Shown in pieces: positions 34,401-47,500 of a stretch of DNA of 64,000 nt; the stretch's first letter is position 1, and every line of letters begins with the position of its first letter. A program made the translations under genes and the position numbers. The notes under the pieces were generated by a model. It was given only the letters and a program-made list of their open reading frames with translations, did no database searches and had not been told where the DNA came from. The DNA lies in contig OZ022259.1 in the NCBI GenBank assembly GCA_963978905.1, forward strand, positions 6,324,001-6,388,000. The letters run 5' to 3'. Origin of the DNA: Trichostrongylus colubriformis (taxonomy: Eukaryota > Nematoda > Chromadorea > Rhabditida > Trichostrongylidae).

Positions 34401-37400
34401 AAAGAAGAGTGGTATCATCTTGTAGAGCAGAAAAATCTTTATCGAATGCACATATCCACGTCCTCTCCAATCTCGATGGTAGGCGAGGAAGAGGAGATAA
34501 CGAAAGTGCACAATTTTGCGAGTAATGCCTTTGTGAGTCTTAAAAACAGCAAATAGTTGAGCGATTTTAATAAGCAGTAGTACCATTCTGTAGAGCTGAA
34601 AAAGCTCTATCGAAACATATACACGTATATTTTTTGGTCTCAATAGCAGACGAGAAAGATGAGGTGCGCAAGTGCTAATTTTTCGCCTTTAGCTCACTTC
34701 ATTTCCAAACCTCATAAATGTCAGGTCATCGAAGGAATCGAAAAATAGATATCAGCATTTTGTAGAGCAAAAAAAGCTCTATCGAAAACATATATGAGCT
34801 TTGTCAAAAGATGAAGGAAACGATGTGAAAAATGGGGTTGAAAAAAACCGCGGGGACTTATTCCCCAACCCAATATAAGAAAGAACAAAGGATAAAGTAA
34901 AAGGAAAAACAACTTTGTAATAGAAACATCTCCTTTTGGCACCATGCCAAGGCCAAATTGGCGAGTTTGTGCAATGGCGGCCACTCAAACTCGTCCACTC
35001 TACGTCCTACCGTAAGCCAAAATTAGCCCCTTCCGGTGTCTTTAAAGGACTTGTATGCAATCGCTCGCGAAAAATTAACCCGGGCTCCCCGGGCCGCTCA
35101 TCGCGGACGGCCTCGAGATTTTCCTACATAGGACTGCACACCCGTGAAAAAGCAGCAGGGCGGTGTTGCTGTATAATAAAAGAGATCCACACGACATTGC
35201 CAGTAATCGTTCAATCTGCCTATTGCCTACTCCACAAGCTCTTCAGTCGAGCCATCTTGAATAGTTTTGGCGGAACAGTGAACAAAGGGCAGCTCTGCGG
35301 GCCAGCAGGGTATCGGACAGGTTCAACACGATGGATCAGATCCACATAGCCACTAACTCATTGAACTGTCGTGCGAGTATAATATACGGCTATGTCTTAT
35401 ATTCATCGATTTGAGGAAGATTTATATCCCACGGGACGTTAAAAGAGCACCCGAACGACCGTCAGCCCGATGGTCAGACTTCTTCACGAAAGCTCTACGC
35501 AAGGGATCGAGAGGCTGCGTGCTTCAGGAGCCAGAAGTGCTCGCTGGGCTACTCCGGCTCGCGACAGGGACGAATGTAGACGTTGCTGTCTCCAACTTGG
35601 GACTCTCGATATGCAACGGGACGATCGTGATAGAAGTGATACCAAACGCGCTTCGATTTCCATAAAACATGCTTCTAGAGGCTCCGTGGAACTTGTATGG
35701 TCTAGCTCTGGGCATGCTCTCAGATATCTCAGACAACTACAGTTACAACTAGTCTTCGTTACTGAATGGCTTTTCTCTGAGAAAGACGCACTGCAGTATC
35801 AAGTAGCCATGGCATTTTTTCTTGGTTATTTCAAAGATTTTTCAATTGTTTTTAACGCCCCGCTTTAAAATTCCGCGCGTGTACGTGTACTCCATGCATG
35901 TACAGTATGGACCCCATGATGCGTCACATCAGTTTCTAGAAATATTGCAGTTAATGTGCTTTGCTTTTCTTATATATTTCTTCGCAATGTGTGAAATTAT
36001 CGATCTGAAAGATTTCAGAGAAACCCTTCACAGTAATGATCATAACTGCTTAATACTTCGCCTATTTCAGGAACGAATGTAGAATTTTCAATTTCACTGC
36101 TGTGGAGCGATTTCGATTTTTCTGGTTTCTTCTTTCTAAGGCTGCGTTAGGCATGTTCCTGTGCCTAGTTGTCATGGCGGTAAGTTCATAATGTTTCATG
36201 TGACCAATTCATGTGACAAACCAATTAGTAGCAGTTCCATTTCAAATTATTTTGAAAAGAAGGTCACTGCACGAAACATCTACGCTGCCCCGCATTATGT
36301 GAAATTGAAGCCACTTCCTATTGATATTTAAAGAGGAAGGGGTCGGTGGCCAACTGGAGGTTCGTGCTAACTGTTAGGTGTGCCTTGTGGAATGATGGAT
36401 AGGGGCTGACCAATGAGGAGTATGCGGTGGTTGACTCGGGGATTTGCCATGAAGACAGAAACTTCACGTGGTCGTGTTTGACGCGCGACGAGATGGTGCG
36501 ATATAGAGGCGTTGTATTGTACTCCTGAGGTGATTTCGATCAGAATAAGGCATAGAGCACCGTCATGCTTTGAGATCGTTCGCGCCATCGCATCGCATGC
36601 CTGACGTCGCAACTTTAATGCTCTATCCGAGTGGCGCACACCCCGGTTGATTCGGATGGCGACAATGCTGGCCTTTCATTATGACGTAACAGTGTAGCTA
36701 GATCTCCTGTGTTCACCGCATCGAGTCGTTGAACAACTTGCACTGAATCCATCACAGAGCGTGGGTATTGTTAAGCCTACACCCTACTGCGGTCTCCGCA
36801 TCCACGGGTATGCCTATCTTACGTGTGCAAGACCCCTTTACTCCTTAGTACACATGTATGATAGAGAAAACACTAAATGAAAATAAAATGACTACATGTG
36901 GTATTGTTCACCGGTTCATGCAAACTATGCTTGTTGCTATCAAAATGTGAGGGCATTACATCAAGGGAAACTAGAGGAACACCATTCGTTATGGCGTAAA
37001 TAACAGACTCATGCGAGTACTGTTGTTCCATAGGTGAAGTGGGATTCCTGGTAGCGAGGGGAATGAAGGTAGTATGTCCGATCCATTATGCTGCCATGAA
37101 TCTTCTAGTCCTATTTTTCAAGGCGACGTGTGCTCAAACCATGATGCTATTCTAGCTAGCGTGATTTGCTACCGGCGCATGCTACAAACCCAAATATGTC
37201 GTGCGCAATTCACGACAAGTGAGGTCATAAGAGAAGGCGGCCGGCGCCCATTGGGTTGCTACTTTCCCAGTACTGCAGCTTCGCAATTGTGCAAATCACA
37301 CGATTACATGATCGCCTTGTCGTCATCGCTTGCTACTGGTGTCAGCATGCGCACTCCGGTTCTGGATCAGGGATACGAATCTCCTTGTCCACTCACCCTC

Positions 37401-38790
37401 AGGTGGTTGCACATCCACTGGACAGAATGATATCCTCGGGAGTTTGAAAGCGAATGCAAAACTCACCATGCTATAAGTTCTGTCCATAAGACTATCGGCA
37501 GACTAACAAATTGACATGGCTACTAGGAATCGTGAGTGGTCTGTGTGCCCTGCCAGCTCAGTGAGTCAGACCAGACAGCTATGTGAGTGGCTAGGGAACT
37601 CTGTGCTGTCACCCACTTACAAAGATCTGCAAGGCGTTATAATTGGAAATGAATACTGGCCACCTCTGTTAACCACGCGGAGTGCACTACTGGCAGTGTA
37701 GTGGGAGGCGTGTCTTCGTCTTAGGAATGGCACAATCGCAGCTATACCAGCTGTAGTTACTGTCATGAATACAGTTCGTACCAAACACCTCCACAAACTA
37801 GCTGACACTTTCTTACACTGTTTTCCGAAAAGCAGCTGGTTTGTCTTCCAACATGACCACGTATACCAGCGTGCTGCAAAGATAATGCGGGAAATGAGAA
37901 GGAGCTGAGTTTTAAGGTTCCACTTCCTTCTACTTATTCTCTCATCTCAGGGTGTTCCGAGTACCACTCATTGGAGTCCCACACATTACATAGGAAGTAA
38001 GAAGTTTAATTATCTAGCTGTACGCGAGTTGCGCCTCGTAGCTTGTGAGCTACAGGAATAGGAGGGCATTGATCAGGGGGTACCAAAAAGAGTCACTTTG
38101 CTTGCGACTAACATCCGGCAAGTACACAAAACAGAGTGTTGGAAGAGATAAGAGTATTGCACAATAATCCTTGAATGATCCTCTGAATGCAGAGCAAGCT
38201 GTGGCTCACTATTTTGACCATAATGGAAATATTAAGCCTCCAGACCATAGTCAAGCATTAGAGCACCTACGGCATCAAGGCCCGCCTACAACAGCAGAGC
38301 CAGATATCGTGGAGGGTCTCTCACGAATAACTTTCTGAAAACCGATCTTACGATTCATTAAGGTCACAGGGTTTTCGCTCCTTTCGGAAACGCTACAATG
38401 ACCCGAAGTGTCATTTTTTATGCCTCAAACTCGCCTCCGGAGGGGTTTCAGAAGCTCCCGATCCTGCTCCTGTAGAAGCCTGTTACGGATTGTAATGATA
38501 GTGTGCAGTGTGCTTTTGACTTTGAAGATGGGAGTACCTTGTCGAAATCTGCTGAAGCACGTGGTGTTGAAAGTGGGGGAGAAAAACTACTCGTTTTTAA
38601 CACCCCCTGTACATTTGAGAGTTTTGGAGTGACATCGTCCAAATCAAAAGTCGTATGTGTCGCAGGACTTATGCATAATCTATTACTTACATCGGCCCAC
38701 ATTTTCTTTTTCTTATTTTACTCATTTCAGCATTCCCCGCAACTACGTGACTATAATTATGAAGACAGTACAATGCCACTGAATATCTAA
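31423..38790 (+). CDS. Four-TM membrane protein, four exons, family unknown
   Basis: Exons 31423-31642, 31710-31812, 36071-36179 and 38731-38790 join in phase to 163 codons, ending in TAA. Hydrophobic segments: FDVVFMVSVVLVAYIIDSV, FTVFCMLEIVALAVAIVH, the stretch around MLTYVSLEIVKALAAMTLAL, and FFWFLLSKAALGMFLCLVVM. A loop with YDRDKDC lies between TM3 and TM4, and the tail HSPQLRDYNYEDSTMPLNI is polar. The layout resembles small tetraspan (MARVEL-like) proteins, but I cannot assign a family. The ATG at 31423 is one possible start. Alternatively the first exon begins at 31455 and is preceded by the exons at 30182-30775. Intron 2 (4.26 kb) contains a Tc1 relic, the 1.39 kb foldback element and an RTE scrap. 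Intron 3 (2.55 kb) has no recognised element. Confidence 0.52.
32290..33050 (-). pseudogene. Decayed Tc1-like transposase
   Basis: Read on the minus strand, broken frames keep the hallmarks of a Tc1 transposase C-terminus. QQGNTDVHVSRSN corresponds to the second catalytic block (QQDN...H). ACSPNCDPIENLRG corresponds to SPDLNPIENLWG around the third acidic residue. SIDEATIKNLIRSTPNGMFE is followed by a GGPTNY-like end. Stops and frameshifts are frequent. It lies in intron 2 of the four-TM gene. The terminal repeats were not resolved. Confidence 0.7.
33483..34873. mobile_element. 1.39 kb full-length inverted-repeat (foldback) element
   Basis: The ends are TTGGGTTGGGGAGTAAGTCC and, inverted, TTGGGTTGGGGAATAAGTCC, with TA on both sides (33481-33482 and 34874-34875). 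Homology continues inward through the whole element to a centre near 34180 (GACGAAATCGAG / CTCGATTTCGTC). It is therefore one giant hairpin with arms of about 690 bp. Each arm contains about four diverged units spaced 145-180 bp, each with a GATAGAGCTT...AGCTCTAC mini-hairpin (left arm near 33570, 33752, 33925, 34070). It has no coding capacity. TA duplications suggest mobilisation by a Tc1/mariner-type enzyme. Confidence 0.92.
35290..35650 (+). mobile_element. RTE LINE scrap with internal deletion
   Basis: A short piece resembling the start of the RTE reverse transcriptase (around 35300-35345) and IHRF-like text near 35402 jump directly to the C-terminal module: PRDVKRAPERPSARWSDFFT, then LLRLATGTN near 35560-35590. 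Most of the RT domain is missing. It lies in intron 2 of the four-TM gene. Confidence 0.7.
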
Positions 38791-40029
38791 ATTCCACTAT
38801 CTAGTCTTTTTCTCAGTCTTTCGATATGCCAATGTGCTCGGTGATTTTTATCAAAATAATTTATACTATCTACCTGTCCAGCCGTCACCTTACCAAACCA
38901 TTCTCTCCCACTCAGTTTGTATCGTGTTTAAAGCCCGGTATAGCCCATCAAAATCGCTGGTCACGCTAATCGTGTGAGTAGTGCGGCGGGCTTTAGAGCC
39001 GTGGAGAAGCCTACCAGCCGCAATGCTTGTTGTCATTCCACCCACATGCTCAATGTGCCCTTTGCTTTAATAAGAGTGCTATTTCCAACTTACTTAATTG
39101 CCTTTTAGTAACTTTTCTGTTTGGACTCAGTTTTAAATAATGTAATTCATGCTATGTGCTATAATATGAACTTACGTTAATGTAAAAATATTATCAAAAT
39201 AAATTATCGAAATGAATTCGTCTAAATAACGATCCATTACGAATAGTATTTTGTATTGCGAAATCCTGTGGCAGTGAGAGAAGCATTCTTCATAACGTGA
39301 AAGCGCTCATTCTCGGCGACGAGACTCTAGTAAGTATGAACGCCATTCGACCCAACCGAGCCGTAATTTGACTTGTGATCGCTGCATGTTTTCTCGTGGT
39401 CCCTTAATCAATGTTGGAGCGCGATTTAAAGGCTCTTTTGTTCCTCTGAGCAAGATGCCTTTCACGGCAGGCACTTTGCTTTGCGTCTTCGGTTGTGCAT
39501 TTCAGTATATTTATTAAGGCAGGTATGAAGTTGATACCAGTTACAACATATTGCATTTGAACACAGACATCAACTCTAGTAAACAGTCCTGAACGAAAGA
39601 AATGGAGTGTCGGCAAGTGGCATTATGGAATTCTTGGGTTGGTCCTCAAGACTGAGACGCGATATCAAGGATAATTTCGACCAATTGTGAAATATGAACG
39701 AAGAGATGTTAAATAACAACAGTAGAGAAAGAGGTGAATAGATGGCGAAAAACCAGAGGAACAGGATTCCTTCCGCAAAGGGCCCCGTGTAGTGCCTTGT
39801 CATCTTGAACGGATTGTGTACGGCCTTCAACGTGACTCCGCCGTCGAGACACATCGGAGGAAACGCTCCCAAACAGGGCGAGCTTTCCGACGCAAGCTTT
39901 GCCACGTACTATGTCTATGGAAGTTGGCATCTTTTTCACAGAGTACATGTCTTTCCGAGCTTGGTTTCCCTCGCAACCTTTACGGTGTCTTTGAAGGCAA
40001 CGGGAAGAATAACGAGAAAGTGAGAACTG
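38791..40029. other. No gene supported
   Basis: This stretch follows the 3' end of the four-TM gene. It is AT-rich, with frames only on top of each other around 39576-39948. A TTCATATTTCACAATTGG-like segment near 39685 (minus) has relatives near 41030 and 41415, suggesting 5' pieces of the neighbouring Penelope-like family. Confidence 0.35.
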
Positions 40030-40035
40030 GGAAAA

Positions 40036-40745
40036 CGAGGTTGTTAGGTGTAGTATTTATTGCTGGCCTTGCGTTGCGTGTCAGAGAATTGTGTAACATG
40101 CCCGTATGGTAAAATTAGGGATTTCGCCAAAATTGGTGTAATCTATCAAATTGAATGTCAGACATTTAAGGCAACGTACATTGGGGAAACTGGAGGGAGA
40201 CTAGCAATACGTATCAAAGAACATCTTGCTGGTAAAAGACTAGGTAACAGAACACCTCTGGGAAACATGACCGAGGAGCATAGCGGAAATGACTTTGATG
40301 TGAAGTGCAGTATTCTTGCATGCGAGACTGAGATTTCTGCCAGAAAAGTGCTTGAAGCGTGCTGGATTTCTGCAAGAAATCCAAATATGAACAACCGAAA
40401 TGAGTGCTTATCCATTACGAATGATCTCTTGCCATTTGAGCCACATTGCGAGCTACTGATATGAAGGGGAGACATGCATGTCCCCATTACACTATATGTG
40501 TGAGGACATCATGGCATCTCTCATTCACTGACGACAACTAACACGGAGTGGCGGCGTTCCACTCTCGCGGTGGAGGAGTGGGTGAGTTATGATCGCTTCG
40601 TCAGAACCGCTAGAGGGATGAGGCGTTTGATGGTGTAGTGGATTAAATCTTATATTTTGAGCCACGTTTAGGCCTTTGAGGAAGACGATCTGGTCGAAAC
40701 TAGGCCACTAATAAATACTCCACCTAACAACCTCGTTGGCATAAC
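40036..40745 (+). mobile_element. Penelope-like element fragment with GIY-YIG endonuclease
   Basis: An open frame to TGA at 40462 holds a GIY-YIG domain: IGVIYQIEC, YIGETGGRLAIRIKEHLAGK, then LACETEISARKVLEACWISA and the closing NECLSIT block typical of Penelope-like elements. CPYGKIRDF stands before the domain, as in the family linker with Cys. The reverse transcriptase is absent (5' truncation). Inverted copies of the same end sequence bound the fragment: AACGAGGTTGTTAGGTG at 40036 and CACCTAACAACCTCGTT near 40720. The TTTGAGGAAGACGATCTGGT...AATAAATACTCC tail recurs at 44437 and 51372. Confidence 0.85.
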
Positions 40746-41516
40746 AGAAAAAGTTTCAAAATAATATCGATGCCGAGGTTCCACGAAGAGAGAACTTGGA
40801 ATTTGTTACGAAGCTCTCCAAAGAGGTGTGTGCACGGCTTATCGTTCTGCAGTTCATCAGCTGCGCGAGTTGCCGGCAGGGGCGCAACGACGCTCCTGGC
40901 CGGCTGACTTAGCCCCTTGCCCATGTGCATGCACCGGCTAGTGATGCGGAGGGGCGCGAGAGAGGTTTTCGTGTTATTATTTTTAGGTTTTCTCGCCGTT
41001 TTGTTCCGTTCTTTCTCCACTGCTACATTGCTGAGCTTCACTACTTTTATACTCCACAATCTGCCAAATTTATCTTTCCGGTGTTTTCAAAGTAAAGAAG
41101 CAAGTGAGGTCTAGGAAGTGGGGGGACATGTTTTTGTTGAAGCTCAAGATCAGGAAAGAATTCTGTGGCGGCAACGTATGGAAGAATCACGCATGGGTCT
41201 CGATGGCGATCTCGCTGCGTTCGGTTTCGCATGACAAATTGCTTCGAGAGAAGGGCAGCGCTCGCACGTGATCGGCTCAGTCTCTCGCTGTCTGCATCAC
41301 TTCTCAGCAGCTATTGATGGAGAGGGTGCGAAAAAGAAGTAGTGAGAAAGGGGCCCCGTCTGTCCCTAGTTTTGGCCGTTTCATCAGTACGTTCTTTCAT
41401 AGTTGTTGCACTACTGAGCACCTCGACTTTCATATTCCACAATTACCTCACCGTCGGTCAAACTACCCTCAACGGCGTCCTTGAAATACGTCTTAGCTGC
41501 CATCATTTACGCACTG

Positions 41517-44500
41517 CTAAAGGGTCTCGTCGCTTGACTTCTCCTCTTTAACGGTCTCATCTCTGTTAACGCTGGAATTCTTTGTAGATCCATCACCTTC
41601 TTCTTCTCCTTCAGACTCTGATTCTCTGAAAATATATGTAGCATCATAGAAAATATCATAGTAGCTACAGGCTACTATTAGCGGCTTCTCATGTTAACAA
41701 AGACTAAGCTTAGGTAACAAGGGAAATGATTGGGGAGTAGAGGGGAGTATACTGTTCGCCTGTGGAGGTGGAGCTGGCAGAAGGTGAAGGTTGTATAAGT
41801 TGAAAGACCAGATAGTCAAATCGAAAGCTAAAAATTCAGAGTTGATTCTGCTCTTCAAGAGTAACAAAACCTTCCTCCTCCGCACAAGGTACTTGTTCGA
41901 TGGCGTATGTGGGCGTGTGAAGTTGGGAGGCGATGGTTAAAGGTTTTCATGGTAACTAGATAAGGAAAGCTCATCAGAGCATGATGAGTTTTTCTGAAGC
42001 GGTTTTTGTTAAACGGTTCTGGGAGCCAGGAAATGGTTTGATCCTCACTGAGAATGAAATACTGCATTTCTTCTACTCCCGTCCTTTTGTGCTCATATAT
42101 GGTCACATAAGCAAACCATTTACGAAATTTGTCTAAACATTATGCTCTCCCCTGCTCGTCCCTCACTTACTCAGCTGTTTCTGGTAGCTTGATAGTTCGT
42201 AACAGCGTGCCAATATCGAATCTTCCTGGCAATCCAGATGTGAACGCCGTAGTAGGTAACGTTATCTGTTGCTGAAGTAAAGATAGCAAAGCGGTAGACA
42301 CTGATGGATGGCTTGTGAATGAAGCTCCTAAAGAATGGCATGATTCAGGAAAGGAAGTTGAGGTGAAATCTGTGTGAAAATGAGTAAAGTTGAAAAATGA
42401 TGAGATATGGGATGATGGCTCTGCTATCGCACAGAACAGTGAAACCACAGTGTGAAAACATGTAATTGTGAAAGTCGGCACTGACTAATCGATATCAAGG
42501 GAGCAGACGTGCAGTACTTAAGACATCGTTCAGACTTCGCGATTCAGGCGATAACGCGATTCGCGCGATGCACACGATTCAGGCTTGTCATTCACCTGAA
42601 CGATATGTATCTTGTCCTTTCCGCATGAATCGTTTGATCGCCTGAATCGCGTGAATCGCGCAAATCGCGATTCCTGAACATTACCCATGCCTCAGCAGAT
42701 TGGCGTCACTGCAAACAACTACCACTCTTTGGAAGCTCACAGGATACAGAGGCCGGACCATTTTGTAGCAACTATATCGGAGTGGGTGGTGTGTTCACTG
42801 GGAACTCAGTGCGTGTTACAATTGATGGTTGATAATTTGGTTATTTTTACTGCTTGTCATATGTCCGCGGACGGTCACCATTGATGGGACGTGTTCAGTC
42901 AGTCTCCGTGCACCTGATATACGGACATAACGAAATATGTTTGCCCATTCATAGTCCAAGATTGACCTGTGGTTTGGTAGAAGTGAGCAGTGTGTTCGAA
43001 TTGATCGAAAGTCATTACTCGCTATATCCCGCCATGATGTGACGTCCCACCTTACATAAAGCTGATAATTAAAGCAGTGCTTGGGTGGGCGACAAGCGCA
43101 ATTACTTTGATGTCATACGGCTTCAGCAATATGAGCCTCATCAATGGAACTGAACCGTCCAGCAGACGAGGGGAAATCCAGAAAATCTAGACAGCCACTT
43201 GACCCACGGTTCAGTGATCAGCCTGGGTGCCATGTAGTAAGTGTTTGTACCTTTTATATCGCATAACACAGCACTGCACAACTAACCTTTTTATCAAGCG
43301 ATATATACAGCAATATTGTATGGCAATATGCCACACAATACATAAAAGTACCAGAATCTACACCAATAGATTCTAGACTTCAACCAGGCAAAGGGAAAGG
43401 ATGTCAACGGTATTAGCCACCAACCCACCTGCCATCTTTGATCAATGAACAAATCTTTCCAACAGAGATTGGTCATTGCATCCACTTCCTTTTGAACTAA
43501 AAAAGGGAAAACCATCGCGTAGACCACGCAACGAGGCTCGCATCAGCGACACCTCGTGTGTCGGGGATAGCCCCCTACCACGTAGCGTCCATCACCAAGC
43601 CGTTTGCGACGGCATTGGGAAATCCCTTTTCAGTTCCAAAAGGCCGATCTGCTCACCTTCCATGAGCTTGGCAGAACTTCAGACTAATGGATCAGCTCCA
43701 TCCGAAGACGGATCGACCGTCAATTGGAGCGTGGCTGAGGTTTATGGTCCCATGCACTGATCCCGAATACCTGAGGATACTGGTGATGCACGTGCGTTCT
43801 AGAACCCGCAGTTAGGCAAGTACAACTTGCACACAGCCCCTATCTCAATCCGAGATGATAACACACACAGAAAGTAGTCATTTCGAATAACCATAATGCA
43901 TATATAATACTATCATTTTACACCATTTTGAATCACCCACCTTTATCAGTGTCACCGTGCCAATCCCTGTGGCGAAAGAGAGAGTCAACGCTCTGTTGTA
44001 TACTCAGAAAACGCGACATTTTACACTTGCGTTCCAACGCCTCTTATCGCCTTTACCAGTTATTATCGTTCTAGATCTCCCACTACTGAAGTCACTGTCA
44101 CCCCTTTTATAATTCCTGTGTGCGTCAAAACAGTTGCTATCGATTCAGGGCTTCCGCTACCGATCTCCACTTTCACCCATATGTCGCGGTTCGCGACTGC
44201 CCCTGTGGACGCACCGCGCGCCCTGCCCCCTCCGCCGGAGTGGCTCTATAAAAGGAGTCACCACTGCCAGTCGGTGCTTATACATCTTTCCCTCCGGTAA
44301 AAGAGGGGCACCGGGCGTCAGCCGCAGGTATGCCAGGCCGGACTATTGAGAGGGAGAGCTCGTTCTCGCGCTCTGCAGGCCATCAGGATGCACTGCGGTC
44401 AGCCGCACTGCGGTCGGGCATTTCTCAAGCCTTGAGTCATGTTTAGGCCTTTGAAAACGACGAAAGATCGAAACCTTGGTCGCAATAAATATTCCACCTA

Positions 44501-47500
44501 AAAACCTCGTTGCAGACCTGAAAGGATTTACAACCGTTTTTATTTTTATCGAATCCTTCTCATCTATCAAATTGCGCAAATTATGATCGGTCTAGTCCAA
44601 GCTGTACTAATCCTTCGACAACAAAATACCTTCATGCCATTTCAGTGTGCTGACACCTAGTGCGACGTTAGCACGCCGTGGAATGACGGCGACAGTACAA
44701 AATGGGTGTTTATAAAGTAGGAAGTGCATGTGGCCTTAGATTGATAGTCCAGAATCAATTGGTATCCCCATACATTGAGCGGACACAATGTCAGTGGTTT
44801 ATGTAATAAAAGAATAGTAGGATGATCTTCTGTGATGAGATATAAGATATGCTCTCCTGTCAAGGGAAAAAAGAGAGTACTGTCGAAGAGAGTTAAGAAG
44901 TATATTGCTTAGACGGAGATAATCTGATTCGCTGCGCTTGTTGTTTATTCGTTTTTGTTCCGTTAGTTGTTACTTTATCTTTTGAGTAAACAAACATTTC
45001 CCACGTGGTGTTGGGTGCAATGGCTGAGCGATTTCGTTGACGGGTGGAGATATTCTGAGGACCTTATCTCCAGTTAACGGATTGATCCGAACAGATTCGT
45101 TGTCGTGAACTTGGATACTTGTGTCCAAACGCATTGTCTCGTAACTATGGAATACAGAGCGTTTCCTGTAAGATGGCCTGATCTCAGATTCAGTTGAAAA
45201 TTTTGGAAAACGTGAAATGAGTATGTTGGTACCTCAGCAACGACACGGTTACAGCATAGTCATCAGGGTCGCCCGCATCGATTTTGATGAGATGATCGAA
45301 TTTTGTTGGAAACTGTTCATCCATCAGTACCTCTGGTAAACCTTGCTTGAAATCCTTCACATGTTCTGCCGAAAGAGAACCCATTCGAAGCATCGTTGAT
45401 GAGCTGAGCACAAGTGCTTTTGGAAATAGGCGGAAGATCATTCATTTCACGATTAGCAACACATCCCCGGTTATGGTAAGCAGTCCCGATCTACAGACGG
45501 TACTATTAGCGCGGCAAGATAGTGTGACTGGAAGCTCCAAAACTGTGGAACGCGTCGATGTCCACTACTCGAGCCCAACACTCCTCCCTGCTAATCCCCC
45601 CCCCACATTGACCTCCGCTCAATAACCTCACGGATTGCAGTTCCCTCTTCTTCTTCTACTTTTCTCTCGCCTCACAAAACGCTTTTGTGAACTCACGATG
45701 GAACCAAAGGGGTCTAATTTCCGGTGTTTTATGTAGCTTCTTTCTTCAACGGCGCCACCTAGCACTACATTGTACCTTTGTGTGTTATCTATCGCTGTTT
45801 CGAAAATATACGAAGGAAGACTTACTCGTCGTATCCAAATACAAAGGAAAAAAATCCGCAGTTTTCATCGCATATTCGTATCAGAATCGCTTCTTCACCC
45901 ATGGTTGCTGTGATGTCACGAAATACTCGCTGGGCACACAAAGTACTGGCGAACGTGATAATGCTTAACGGATTTATTACCTGACCACTTAAGGGACTAA
46001 TTTTGATGGGCTGCTGCGAAACTCACCCTTTATTGAAAAGGCTTAGCATAGTCTGGTAATCTTCGCTAGCAGCCATCTGTTTTTTTGTTTTTGAACCTTT
46101 TTTCTCTCCTAGAAGAGGACTGGGACACAGTTTATGACCCACATCCTGCAGCATTTCGGTGGCTTTGAATAACCAAGACCACACTGTGTGTTGTAGCTCG
46201 GTAGACATATCCAAGCATGAGAAACATTTATCCTGAAAAAGGACGATGAAGAAATTTGATAATAGTGTAAGTGCCTTGCGCATGCTCTGTGTGGCCCCAG
46301 TCAACTGTTAGTCGACGATCTCTTGGGAGTGGATGTATTTGAAATCGCGAAGCACTAGGAGGTGGTAATTGTCAAGTTGAGAATGAGCAGAGTGAGCTGC
46401 AGGAGATTTGCTTAGGAGGTGGTCGTACTACATACGTGGTTAAAGGAGGAGAGGAATCAAGTTCTTCTGTTCAGCACATCTTATTTATTTATTTATTTGT
46501 GTATGCGTCGGCTAGACGCGCCAGAGATGAAAAAAACGGAAGAAACGACTGGAACAATGAAGTGTTGAACAAGGAGACAGAGAGCCGATCGTTCGTGCAA
46601 CAAAAAAGATAAATAAAAGTATTTCCGGTCCCCATCGAGGTCAGACAATAGCGGTGGGATAACCTCTATGAACGAAAAGTCTGACATAGACTGATTCATC
46701 TAAGGACATTAGTTAGTCCGATTTTAAGAAAGCAAGTCTTTTGAAGCTACCCACCACCATAAACTCTCTTCTTTCTATGAGAGTTGTCGGAAGTACTTGT
46801 TCAGTCAATAGACGATCTCTGATTTCTCTACAACGGGTTATTGTGGACGATCCCTTGACGTTTCCGTAAAGCTCGAGCTCCAGCGAATGTAGTTCCTCTA
46901 TCTCTTTGCAACGGATCACTCTAAAATGCCTCATGCTTAGTCCTTGATATGCTTAAATGAAGCGTATTACGAACCGTGGAAGCAAGATCATGCACTGGAC
47001 ATAGCAGATCTCGTAGTAATGAAGGCTTCGCGCTTGCACTATTTGTGCTCTCACATAGTTCTGAATTGCTTGGCGTAGCACCGCCCAAGGAACCTTTGAA
47101 GTCTCGCTGAATACTTCGGATGCGTCCTGCAATTTTGTAGTATTTATACAATGCCTTGGTTCCACAACTATTGTTTTTGAAATCCATGATCTACAACAAA
47201 AACGCCCATAACTGTTTAGCCATTTGACTGTAACCTCCTGTTTATTTCAACAATATTAAAGTATTATTAAAGGAGCACAGTATTGTTAACATCATCTGGG
47301 AAAGCCCCAAGCCAATGGAGGAATCCATGGTATCACAACTGGCGTTTTCCTTTATAAATGAACTTGGAGAGGAGAAATGGGAAACCTAACGATGAGACGT
47401 GAACACGGCTGAAAGACTACCCACGGGCTCGTCCCGCCCACTACAAACCTTTACTAACTATTATTGCCATATTAGAGAAGCTTCGAAAAATAGCTGAAAT

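Noticed and set aside
44190..44520. Possible hammerhead ribozyme in Penelope terminal sequence
   Set aside because: The required CTGATGA...GAAA core with flanking stems is not present in any of the three ends seen here.
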